Shown here: piece after piece, positions 7,577 through 14,540 of the stretch
How positions within the stretch are numbered: the stretch's first letter is position 1
Layout of the letters: each line of letters begins with the position of its first letter
From: Acidimicrobiaceae bacterium
GTDB taxonomy: Bacteria; Actinomycetota; Acidimicrobiia; Acidimicrobiales; Ilumatobacteraceae
NCBI GenBank assembly: GCA_020637295.1
Contig: JACJWF010000004.1
Span: 1-64,000, forward strand
Direction of reading: 5' to 3'
Length of the DNA: 64,000 bases
The notes under the pieces: model-generated
Told to the model about the DNA's origin: nothing
Seen by the model: the letters and a program-made list of their open reading frames with translations, nothing else
The model's database searches: none
Made by a program: the position numbers and the translations under genes

Positions 7577-9319
7577 CTAGCTGGCGAACAGGGTGCGGAC
7601 GACTTCGGGGATGGTGGTCACGTCGGCCTCGACCAGCGACATGGCTTCGCGCAGCATCGTGCGCATGCCCTGGGCGACGGCGAGTCGACGAAGTTCTTCG
7701 GTGGTGGCCCAACCGACGATCAGGCGGCGCAGCTCCGGAGTGATCCGCAGCAGCTCGTACACGCCGATGCGGTCGCGGTAACCGGTGCCGGCGCAGAAGT
7801 TGCAGCCGGCGCCGCGGTAGAAGACGGACTTCTCGCTGCCACCGCTGTGCTGGCGGAACACGGCCAGCTCGTCGGCGCCGGGCGAGTAGGGCTCCTTGCA
7901 CGAGTCGCAGATGCGGCGCAGCAGGCGCTGACCGATGACGCCCACCACGGACGAGGCGATGAGGAAGGCCTCGATGCCCATGTCGAGGAAGCGGTGCAGG
8001 GCGGCCACCGAGTCGGTGCCGTGCAGTGACGACAGCACGAGGTGACCGGTGAGGGCCGACTGCACGGCGATGCGGGCCGTGTCCGCGTCTCGGATCTCAC
8101 CGACGAGGATGACGTCGGGGTCCTGACGGAGGATGGCCTTCAAGCCGGTGGCGAACGTCAGGCCGGCCTGGTCGTTCGTCTGGATCTGGTTGATGCCGGG
8201 GAACACGTACTCGACCGGGTCCTCGACCGTGGTGATGTTCTTGCCCGCCGAGTTCACCTCGAGCAGCGAGGCGTAGAGGGTGGTGGTCTTGCCGGCGCCC
8301 GTGGGGCCGGCGCAGATCACCATGCCGAACGGGGAGTGGATCATCTTCGAGTAGTGCAGGTAGGTCTCCCGCGGGAAACCCAGCTCGGACAGGCCGATCA
8401 TCGACCGGCTCTTGTCCAAGATTCGCATGACGATCTTCTCGCCGAAGACCGTGGCGACGCTGGCGACGCGGACGTCCACTTCCTTGCCGTCCACCACCGT
8501 GGAGAACTGGCCGTCCTGCGGGCGGCGCTTCTCCACGATGTTCATGCCGCTCATGATCTTCAGGCGGCTGGTGAGGGCAGCATGCACGCCCACCGGGAGG
8601 TTGAACGCCTCCACCAGGTGACCGTCGATGCGGTACCGGATGCGCAGCTTCTCGTCCAGCGGCTCGATGTGGATGTCGCTGGCCCGGTCGCGCAGGGCCT
8701 GGCTGACGATCCGGTTGACCAACTGCACCACCGGCGCCTGGTCGTCGCCGGCCGCCTCGGCGGCGAGCGCGGCCATCTTGGCCTGCTCGTCCTCCACGTC
8801 GAACGTCTGCACCAGCCGGTCGATGTCCGCGTCGGCTCGGTACACCTGGTCGATGAACGTGCGCACGGTCGCTGGGTCGGACACGAAGAACTTCACCGGC
8901 CGCCCGGCGGCGGCTTCCACCGCGCTGCGCCGCGACGGCGACGGGTCGGCGCACAGGACCATCAAGGTGTTGCCCTCGGCAGCGACGGCAACGGCGCAGT
9001 GGGCGCGCACGACCTTCTCGTCGAGCACGCCCTTGATCTCGTCGGCGATCGTGATGCCCTTGGTGTCCACCGCCTGCACGCCGGTGGCCTGCGAGACGGC
9101 GATCGCCAACTCGGTGCGGCCGACGCCGAAGCGGCCCATCACCAGGTCCACGAACTGCAGCAGGTCGCCGTTGGCGAGGCCCAGCGCGGTGGCGAGGTTC
9201 TCCGCCGACAGGTGGTTCCCGTCGACGAGCGCCTGGCCGACCTTCATGCACTCCGCGGAGGCTTCACCCTCGGCGGTGGTGCTGCCGGCGCTGTCCCTGT
9301 TGCCCTTGAATCGTGCCAT
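7577..9319 (-). CDS. pilB: type IV pilus assembly ATPase PilB (GspE family)
   Basis: The protein has 580 residues from ATG 9319 (a GTG lies directly before it). The N-terminal ~150 residues form an MshEN/T2SSE-N domain. The ATPase core has Walker A GPTGAGKTTT, the Asp box VEDPVEYVF, Walker B ILVGEIRD and the His box LTGHLVLSSLH. The C-terminus holds the tetracysteine Zn site CDSCKEPY ... CNFCAGTGYRDRIGVYELL that marks extension ATPases rather than PilT. It hydrolyses ATP to drive pilus or pseudopilus assembly through PilC, its downstream neighbour. A coiled-coil protein gene lies 29 bp upstream on the same strand. Confidence 0.93.
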   Translation of the reverse strand: MARFKGNRDSAGSTTAEGEASAECMKVGQALVDGNHLSAENLATALGLANGDLLQFVDLVMGRFGVGRTELAIAVSQATGVQAVDTKGITIADEIKGVLDEKVVRAHCAVAVAAEGNTLMVLCADPSPSRRSAVEAAAGRPVKFFVSDPATVRTFIDQVYRADADIDRLVQTFDVEDEQAKMAALAAEAAGDDQAPVVQLVNRIVSQALRDRASDIHIEPLDEKLRIRYRIDGHLVEAFNLPVGVHAALTSRLKIMSGMNIVEKRRPQDGQFSTVVDGKEVDVRVASVATVFGEKIVMRILDKSRSMIGLSELGFPRETYLHYSKMIHSPFGMVICAGPTGAGKTTTLYASLLEVNSAGKNITTVEDPVEYVFPGINQIQTNDQAGLTFATGLKAILRQDPDVILVGEIRDADTARIAVQSALTGHLVLSSLHGTDSVAALHRFLDMGIEAFLIASSVVGVIGQRLLRRICDSCKEPYSPGADELAVFRQHSGGSEKSVFYRGAGCNFCAGTGYRDRIGVYELLRITPELRRLIVGWATTEELRRLAVAQGMRTMLREAMSLVEADVTTIPEVVRTLFAS

Positions 9320-9348
9320 CACGGTCTCTCAATCGGTCGCGTCGCCCG

Positions 9349-10611
9349 TCAGAACGACGACAGGCTCGGTTCGGACGGGCCGGCGTTCGCCGGGCCACTC
9401 GCCGCCGAGCCGCCCGCGGGGGCGCTGGCGGAGGGCGACCCGAGGGACGTCGACGGCAGGCTCAGGCCGGCCAGCGGGGCGCGCCCGGTGGCCGTGGGGT
9501 CGGTCTTGCGGACGAACTGGTCCGGGTTCAGCTCGGCGATAGCGCGCTCCAGTTCCTCCAGCCGCTCCAGCTGGACGGCGGCGCTGACGTCCATCTCGTC
9601 GGCCAGCAGGGCTTCGATCTCGGCCATGCGCAGCGCGCTCTTGTCGAACTTCTCCTCGAGGGTGTCCTTCACCCGGTCCATCTCGATGCGGACGAGCATC
9701 GCCTCGCCGACGGCGGCGGACACCTGGTCCTTCACCTCTTGGATGGCGTCCTCGTCCACCTTGCTGACCTGCTGGCGCAGGGCCTCGAGGTGGAGCACCA
9801 ACTCCTCCTGGCGGTTCTCGATGCCGAGGAGGCGATGCGACATGGCCCCGATGGCGTCGTCGAAGCCGGAACTGATCCGGCCGACGGCGGCCTCGACGGC
9901 GGCGATCTTCACACCGTTCTGCTCGTTGACCCGGTCCTCCATGGTCAGCATGCGGTCGGTGATCTTGTGCTCCACGAAGTCCAGGCGCTGGGCCAGGTTG
10001 GTGGCCTGGTCGGTGAGCTGGCGCTGCACCTCGGGGCCCACCCGCTCCAGCGTGGTGCGCACGAAGCCGAGGCGCTCCTCCACTGCGGCCGCCAGTTGCG
10101 AGTTGCCCTCGTCCATCCGCTGGGCGAGCGCGACGGTGGTGTCGTTGACGTGCTGCACGAGCGCTGCGGCCTGCTCGTCGAACCGGCGGGTGGCCCGCTG
10201 GAGGTCGTCGATGCGGGCGTGGGCGGCGGCGCTCTGGCTGTCCAGTTGGTCCTTCAGCGCCGCGACCTCGGCGGAATCCGCGCCGGCCGAGCCGGGCATC
10301 TCCAGCAGCCGGTTCTCCACCTCGTTGAGGCGGAACTGCTGGTGGTGGGAGAAGTCGGTCAGCCGGCTCTCCAGTGCGCCCTGCAACTGCTGCAGTGAGG
10401 CCGTGTGCTGGGCCATCAACTCGTCCATCTGGGCCCGGAACTCGGCCCGCAGCTCCGCCTTGCCCTCCTCGGCCGCAGCCTTCGCGGCCTCCACCTGCTT
10501 CACCACGGTGGAGACGTACTGGGTGAGTTGGCGCTCCACGACTGCCGCGATGGTTGCTGCCAGGACTTCCGTCGTGGACGCGGCGGGTTGACCTTGACCG
10601 GGGGTGCTCAT
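9349..10611 (-). CDS. long coiled-coil protein of unknown function, upstream of pilB
   Basis: ATG 10611 is chosen because GGAGG sits 8 nt upstream. The 420 residues are mostly alpha-helical coiled coil from about residue 15 to 345, with heptads rich in Ala, Glu, Gln and Leu (QVEAAKAAAEEGKAELRAEF, QLERLEELERAIAELNPDQF). The last ~65 residues are a disordered Pro/Ser/Ala tail (LPSTSLGSPSASAPAGGSAA). There is no signal peptide and no membrane segment, so it is cytoplasmic. It forms a minus-strand unit with pilB and pilC, suggesting a scaffold or polarity factor for the pilus machine, but this rests on position alone. I do not recognise a named family. Confidence 0.75.
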   Translation of the reverse strand: MSTPGQGQPAASTTEVLAATIAAVVERQLTQYVSTVVKQVEAAKAAAEEGKAELRAEFRAQMDELMAQHTASLQQLQGALESRLTDFSHHQQFRLNEVENRLLEMPGSAGADSAEVAALKDQLDSQSAAAHARIDDLQRATRRFDEQAAALVQHVNDTTVALAQRMDEGNSQLAAAVEERLGFVRTTLERVGPEVQRQLTDQATNLAQRLDFVEHKITDRMLTMEDRVNEQNGVKIAAVEAAVGRISSGFDDAIGAMSHRLLGIENRQEELVLHLEALRQQVSKVDEDAIQEVKDQVSAAVGEAMLVRIEMDRVKDTLEEKFDKSALRMAEIEALLADEMDVSAAVQLERLEELERAIAELNPDQFVRKTDPTATGRAPLAGLSLPSTSLGSPSASAPAGGSAASGPANAGPSEPSLSSF

Positions 10612-10711
10612 GACGGAACCTCCGTTGCCCGAGCCTGACGAGGCGTGCATTGCCGTACCACGGAAGAACTATCGGACGGTCTTGCCCAACTCTTGAGAGA
10701 TTGGTCCGGGC

Positions 10712-10717
10712 TACGGT
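10712..10717 (+). promoter_or_regulatory. -10 box TACGGT, leaderless start
   Basis: TACGGT ends 6 nt before GTG 10724 of the exonuclease gene. There is no ribosome-binding site in the gap. Confidence 0.55.
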
Positions 10718-10723
10718 GGCCGT

Positions 10724-11647
10724 GTGAAGGTCCATCTGGTCGACGGCACGTACGAACTGTTCCGCCAGCACTTCGGGCAGGTCTCGCGCCACGGCAGCGC
10801 CGGCCCGTTCGATGCGGCCGTCGGTGTGGTGGCCAGCACCCTGCAACTGGTGATGAGCGGCGCGACGCACGTCGGTGTCGCCAGCGACCATGTCATCGAG
10901 AGCTTCCGCAACGACCTCTATGCCGGGTACAAGACCAGCGAGGGCATGGACCCCGAACTGCTCGCTCAGATCCCGGTGATGGAGGAGGCACTCAGCGCCT
11001 GCGGGTTCACCGTGTGGCCGATGGTCGAGTACGAAGCCGACGACGCCCTCGGCGCCGCGGCAGCGGTTGCCGAGGCCGACCCCCGGGTGGAGCAGGTGCT
11101 GATCGTCACCCCGGACAAGGACCTCGGGCAGTGCGTGCGCGGCACCCGGGTGGTGCAGTACGACCGCCGCAAGGACGACATCATCGATCAGGCCGCAGTG
11201 GAGATGAAGTTCGGTGTCGGGCCGGCGTCGATCGCCGACTACCTGGGCCTGGTGGGCGACTCCGCCGACGGCTTCCCCGGCCTGCCCGGCTGGGGTGCCA
11301 AGAGCGCTGCCACGGTGCTGGCCAAGTTCGGCACGATCGATGCCATCCCGCCCTCCTCGGCCGACTGGGGGCTGCCCGGCCTGCGCGGGGCCGAGAAGTT
11401 GGCCACCACCTTGCGCACCCAGATGGCCGACGCCCTGCTGTTCCGCACCATCGCCACCGTGGCGCTGGACGTGCCCGTCGGCGTGGTGGACGACTGGCTG
11501 TGGACCGGCCCGACCGCCGAGTTCGCCGCCGTCGCCGCCCGGATGGGCGCCCCCGACCTGGCCGACCGCGCCGCCCGAGTGGCCGACCGCGCCGCCGCCC
11601 GCCCCTCCCCCTCCCCCTCCCCCTCCCCGTCCCCCTCCCCGAAGTGA
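10724..11647 (+). CDS. 5'-3' exonuclease / flap endonuclease domain protein
   Basis: The protein has 307 residues and corresponds to the stand-alone exonuclease domain of DNA polymerase I. It starts with KVHLVDGTYELFR (metal-binding Asp), then EYEADDALGAAA (paired Asp), IVTPDKDLGQCV and a helix-hairpin-helix region DYLGLVGDSADGFPGLPGWGAKSA. These acidic clusters bind two Mg ions and cut 5' flaps. The C-terminus is unusual: a tail of alternating Pro-Ser (PSPSPSPSPSPSPK) encoded by a CCCTCC hexanucleotide repeat, with the stop codon inside the perfect palindrome that starts at 11641. The tail is probably dispensable and slippage-prone. Confidence 0.88.
   Translation: MKVHLVDGTYELFRQHFGQVSRHGSAGPFDAAVGVVASTLQLVMSGATHVGVASDHVIESFRNDLYAGYKTSEGMDPELLAQIPVMEEALSACGFTVWPMVEYEADDALGAAAAVAEADPRVEQVLIVTPDKDLGQCVRGTRVVQYDRRKDDIIDQAAVEMKFGVGPASIADYLGLVGDSADGFPGLPGWGAKSAATVLAKFGTIDAIPPSSADWGLPGLRGAEKLATTLRTQMADALLFRTIATVALDVPVGVVDDWLWTGPTAEFAAVAARMGAPDLADRAARVADRAAARPSPSPSPSPSPSPK
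11602..11640 (+). repeat. CCCTCC hexanucleotide repeat in the 3' end of the exonuclease gene
   Basis: Six near-perfect units of CCCTCC encode Pro-Ser repeats. One unit is altered to CCGTCC. Loss or gain of units would change tail length in frame. Confidence 0.8.
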
Positions 11648-11700
11648 CGTGATATATCACGTCACTTCCCTGGTCAGCGGGGGTCTCGGCGCGTCACTTC
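11641..11700 (+). repeat. palindromic intergenic element, copy A
   Basis: Bases 11641-11668 are a perfect 28-bp palindrome whose half is GAAGTGACGTGATA. After 22 more bases comes a third half-site, GCGTCACTTC (11691-11700). Copy B lies at 33058-33117 on the minus strand; the two agree at 51 of 60 positions with no gap, and both follow a C-rich run and the 3' end of a gene. The stop codon of the exonuclease gene is inside the palindrome. The rest of the gap to the tRNA at 11976 (11701-11975) shows no gene. Confidence 0.85.
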
Positions 11701-11975
11701 GTGGTGGGAAGGCGGTGGGGAGGCAGTGGGAAGGGATGGTCCGAGGGTGCGGACGCGGCAGCACCCGCCGGCTGCGGTGACGGCCAGGCGACCTGCGGCA
11801 CTCGAGCGGCACCGTTGAAGGCTGCTCCATCCCTGGCCTGACCTGGTTCCCGGACGCCCGTCGCACAGGGCCCGACCGTCACCGCACCCGACGGGTGCGT
11901 GGGGAAGCCTAGCGACTTTCTCCTTCCGGCCCGCTACCCTCTCTGCCCGTTCGGGTCGCCCGCGGGCGGCTCCGA

Positions 11976-12063
11976 GGAGGGATGCGAGAGCGGCCGAATC
12001 GGCACGCCTGGAGAGCGTGTGTGGGGAAACTCACCGTGGGTTCAAATCCCACTCCCTCCGCCA
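11976..12063 (+). tRNA. serT: tRNA-Ser (anticodon GGA)
   Basis: The acceptor stem GGAGGGA pairs with TCCCTCC (12053-12059), the discriminator base is G and CCA is encoded. The anticodon stem CACGC/GCGTG encloses CTGGAGA with anticodon GGA at 12010-12012. A long variable arm, as required for tRNA-Ser, lies between anticodon and T arms (GGGTTCAAATCCC). Confidence 0.96.
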
Positions 12064-12075
12064 GTCAGGCGGCCG

Positions 12076-12096
12076 GCCGCCCGTTCAGCGGGCGGC
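12076..12096. terminator. hairpin between tRNA-Ser(GGA) and the convergent membrane protein gene
   Basis: GCCGCCCG (12076-12083) pairs with CGGGCGGC (12089-12096) around TTCAG. It covers the stop codon of the minus-strand gene and can serve both directions. There is no T tract. Confidence 0.5.
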
Positions 12097-12540
12097 GCGG
12101 CGGCGGGTCCAGATGCCCAGCCCGATGGTGACGGCGTACGCCACCAGCGCCAGCACCTGCAACCACGACGTGCCGCCGTCGGCCAGGCTGTCCGCACACT
12201 CGGCCCCGTACCCGCACAGGCTGGACGTGGAGCCGGCCAGCGAGGCGAACAGCCGCCACAGGCCCAGCAGCAGCCCGATGGTTGCGAGCGGTGTGGCCCA
12301 GCGCCACAGGGCTTCGCCGTCGTTGCGGATGAGCGCCACCACCAGGATCACCGCGATGGGGGCGAGGGGGATGAGCGCGTACAGGCACAACGGGCAACTG
12401 CCCTTGGGGGAGATGAGATCGACGAAGCGGTCGATGAACGTCCACCCGGCGATCGCCGTGAGCACCAGGGGCGCGGCCACCACGGTCGCCAGGCGGGTGC
12501 GGCCGGCGGCGGAGGTGCCCGTGGGCGTGGGATCGCTCAT
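12085..12540 (-). CDS. four-helix membrane protein with two cysteine pairs, DsbB-like
   Basis: The protein has 151 residues. Four hydrophobic helices can be seen: about residues 18-36, 53-72, 81-101 and 127-145. The first loop has SCPLC and the second periplasmic loop has LCGYGAEC. One CxxC and a second Cys pair in the outer loops of a four-helix protein is the plan of DsbB, which re-oxidises DsbA and passes electrons to quinone. Sequence similarity beyond this plan is not obvious to me, and a VKOR-type or unrelated membrane protein is possible. No DsbA-like gene is near. The gene is convergent with tRNA-Ser(GGA). Confidence 0.5.
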   Translation of the reverse strand: MSDPTPTGTSAAGRTRLATVVAAPLVLTAIAGWTFIDRFVDLISPKGSCPLCLYALIPLAPIAVILVVALIRNDGEALWRWATPLATIGLLLGLWRLFASLAGSTSSLCGYGAECADSLADGGTSWLQVLALVAYAVTIGLGIWTRRRAAR

Positions 12541-12612
12541 CGCCCCATCATGGCGGATGCGGCGCCGGAGCGGCGATCACAGCGCCGGCGGGCCGGAGAA
12601 CAGGCGGGCCGT

Positions 12613-12618
12613 TAGCCT
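12613..12618 (+). promoter_or_regulatory. -10 box TAGCCT, leaderless start of tadA
   Basis: TAGCCT ends 6 nt before GTG 12625, with no ribosome-binding site between. Confidence 0.6.
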
Positions 12619-12624
12619 GCCCGT

Positions 12625-13110
12625 GTGACCGCTCAGCCGCTCTCCGACGACGACGCCATGGCCGTGGCGCTGGACGAAGCGGTGGCGGCCGAGGCCCATG
12701 GCGACGTGCCGATCGGTGCGGTCGTCGTGCGCGACGGGGTGGTGATCGCCCGCCGCCACAACGAGCGCGAGCTCACTGGCGACCCGACGGCGCATGCGGA
12801 GATCCTGGCGCTGCGCGACGCAGCCGCGGTGGTGGGGCACTGGCGGTTGCTGGACTGCACCCTCTACGTGACGCTGGAGCCGTGCGTGATGTGCGCCGGC
12901 GCGCTGGTGAACAGCCGCATCGGGCGGGTGGTCTACGGGGCGACCGACCCGAAGGCCGGGGCGGTGACCAGCCTCTACCAGGTGTGCGGCGACGAGCGCC
13001 TCAACCATCGGCCTCCGCTGACGGCTGGCGTGCGCGCCGTCGAGTGCGGTGCGCTGCTACGCCACTTCTTCGCTGCCCGGCGGCGGGGCGCTCAGGCTTC
13101 GGCCGGGTAG
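12625..13110 (+). CDS. tadA: tRNA adenosine(34) deaminase TadA
   Basis: The protein has 161 residues. The zinc deaminase motif is complete: HAE (HAEILALRDAA) with catalytic Glu, and PCVMC with two Zn-binding Cys. VPIGAVVVRDG and the closing ALLRHFFAARR also fit TadA. It converts A34 to inosine in tRNA-Arg(ACG), acting in the cytoplasm as a dimer. The gene ends in a 19-bp tail-to-tail overlap with the DUF4388-like gene on the other strand. Confidence 0.94.
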   Translation: MTAQPLSDDDAMAVALDEAVAAEAHGDVPIGAVVVRDGVVIARRHNERELTGDPTAHAEILALRDAAAVVGHWRLLDCTLYVTLEPCVMCAGALVNSRIGRVVYGATDPKAGAVTSLYQVCGDERLNHRPPLTAGVRAVECGALLRHFFAARRRGAQASAG

Positions 13111-14264
13111 GGGACCACCAGGTCGTCGGTGGAGACCTCGGGCAACGGGGCGGCGACGGCGTCGATCGCATTCAGTGCCCGCCGCACCGCTTCGGCCACC
13201 TCGGCAGCGATCGTCGTCGACATGATCGCCTCGACGGCGGAGTGCGCAAGGCTGATGCCGCTCTCGCCGTCATCGGGCGGGGTGTCGAGGATCGTCTGCG
13301 CCGTCAGTGTGGCGGTGGGGTCCAGCAGCTCCGACGGCCGCTCCAGCGGGAACGGCGCCAGCGACACGCCACCCACCGGTGGGACCGGTGCGAACACGGG
13401 CCGGCCGTCGTCGCCGGCCGTCGCCGGGAGTGGCGGCGTTGCCGGGGTGACCTCGGCTGCTGCTGCTGTGGCGGCGGCTGCGGCGGGCGCCTCGGGGGGC
13501 GAGGTCGCCGGCTCCACGGCCGGGGTCGATCCGGTGACCACGATGGCGGGCAGCAGTGCTGCCGGCGCGGCGGGCTCGTACGGGTGGCCATCGCCTGCCG
13601 GCGAGTCGTCCACCACCGGTAGGGCAGCAGACGGCGGCGCGGCCGCGGGCTCGGTGACCACGGGCAGCGACGGCACGGTGGTGGCGACGACCCGCATGGG
13701 TGCGGGCGAGCGCGGCGCCAGCACCGTCTCGCCGTCCTCGGCCTGGCCTGGGTGCTCCACCAGCCGGGTGACGACCTCGACGGTGCGGTGCAGCCAGCGG
13801 TCGATGCCGCTCGGGTGGCGCCGGTACAGCACCATCTCGTAGCTGTCCACGACTTCTTCCGCGACGGCGACGAGCACCTCGTCGGTCATCAGCTCGACGC
13901 ACAGTTCCACGGGGCCACGCTCGATGGAGGAGTCCCGTTCGAAGAGCCGGCCGAGATGCTCGGCCCCACTCACCAGCAGCGTGCCCTGCTGCAACTGCTG
14001 GCGGGTGATGACACCTTCGACGAGCAGGCGGACCCCGAGGCCGCCGTCGGTGCTGCGCTCGGCGAAGTAGACGTCGCCGTCGCGGAGGTAGACATGCGTG
14101 GCCGGCCGGGTGGGCAGGATGAGCTCCCCGGTCAGGAACTGGCGGCGCGCCGCCTCGATCACCTGCCAGGCGGGTCGCGGTGTCGCCGCGCCTCCATCGC
14201 AGAACAGATCCACGTTCACGGAAACGTTGTCGGCACTGTTTCTCCGGTTCTTGAGTTTTTTCAC
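13092..14264 (-). CDS. PATAN/DUF4388-like N-terminal domain protein with Ala/Pro-rich linker
   Basis: The protein has 390 residues from GTG 14264. Residues ~35-130 resemble the DUF4388/PATAN domain: FLTGELILPTRPATHVYLRDGDVYFAE, then GVRLLVEGVITRQQLQQG. Residues ~190-310 are a disordered Ala/Pro/Val linker, and the last ~60 residues form a helical segment (AVEAIMSTTIAAEVAEAVRRALNAID). Proteins with this domain occur in bacterial signalling and polarity systems, often beside pilus or GTPase genes; here the pilB-pilC pair lies about 4 kb away. There is no signal or membrane segment. The function is unknown. The gene is convergent with tadA. Confidence 0.6.
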   Translation of the reverse strand: MKKLKNRRNSADNVSVNVDLFCDGGAATPRPAWQVIEAARRQFLTGELILPTRPATHVYLRDGDVYFAERSTDGGLGVRLLVEGVITRQQLQQGTLLVSGAEHLGRLFERDSSIERGPVELCVELMTDEVLVAVAEEVVDSYEMVLYRRHPSGIDRWLHRTVEVVTRLVEHPGQAEDGETVLAPRSPAPMRVVATTVPSLPVVTEPAAAPPSAALPVVDDSPAGDGHPYEPAAPAALLPAIVVTGSTPAVEPATSPPEAPAAAAATAAAAEVTPATPPLPATAGDDGRPVFAPVPPVGGVSLAPFPLERPSELLDPTATLTAQTILDTPPDDGESGISLAHSAVEAIMSTTIAAEVAEAVRRALNAIDAVAAPLPEVSTDDLVVPYPAEA

Positions 14265-14353
14265 GGAACGTGAGCATGGGCCTGTTCCGCTGCCGCTCAG
14301 GGGGGGCGAGAACCCCGGTGCCGCCCTGCGGCAGAACCGCTAGCCTGCCGGGC

Positions 14354-14441
14354 GGAAGGATGCCCGAGCGGCCAAAGGGACACGCCTCGAAAGCGTGCGA
14401 GGTGCAAGCCTCCGAGGGTTCAAATCCCTCTCCTTCCGCCA
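14354..14441 (+). tRNA. serU: tRNA-Ser (anticodon CGA)
   Basis: GGAAGGA pairs with TCCTTCC (14431-14437), the discriminator is G and CCA is encoded. The anticodon loop CTCGAAA gives CGA at 14388-14390. A long variable arm is present. Confidence 0.96.
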
Positions 14442-14445
14442 TCTG

Positions 14446-14473
14446 CGATGCCGCCCTTCCTCGGGCGGCATCG
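14446..14473 (+). terminator. hairpin after tRNA-Ser(CGA)
   Basis: CGATGCCGCCC (14446-14456) pairs perfectly with GGGCGGCATCG (14463-14473) around a 6-nt loop, directly after the tRNA. No T tract follows. Confidence 0.6.
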
Positions 14474-14540
14474 TCGCGTCTGGCCCGCTCAAGTGGCCCG
14501 TGGCGGGCGCCGATGCCCATGTATGCGGAGGTGGCACGAG

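Noticed and set aside
8042..10591. 849-codon open frame opposite pilB and the coiled-coil gene
   Set aside because: It spans two real genes and a gap on the other strand; composition is that of an antisense shadow.
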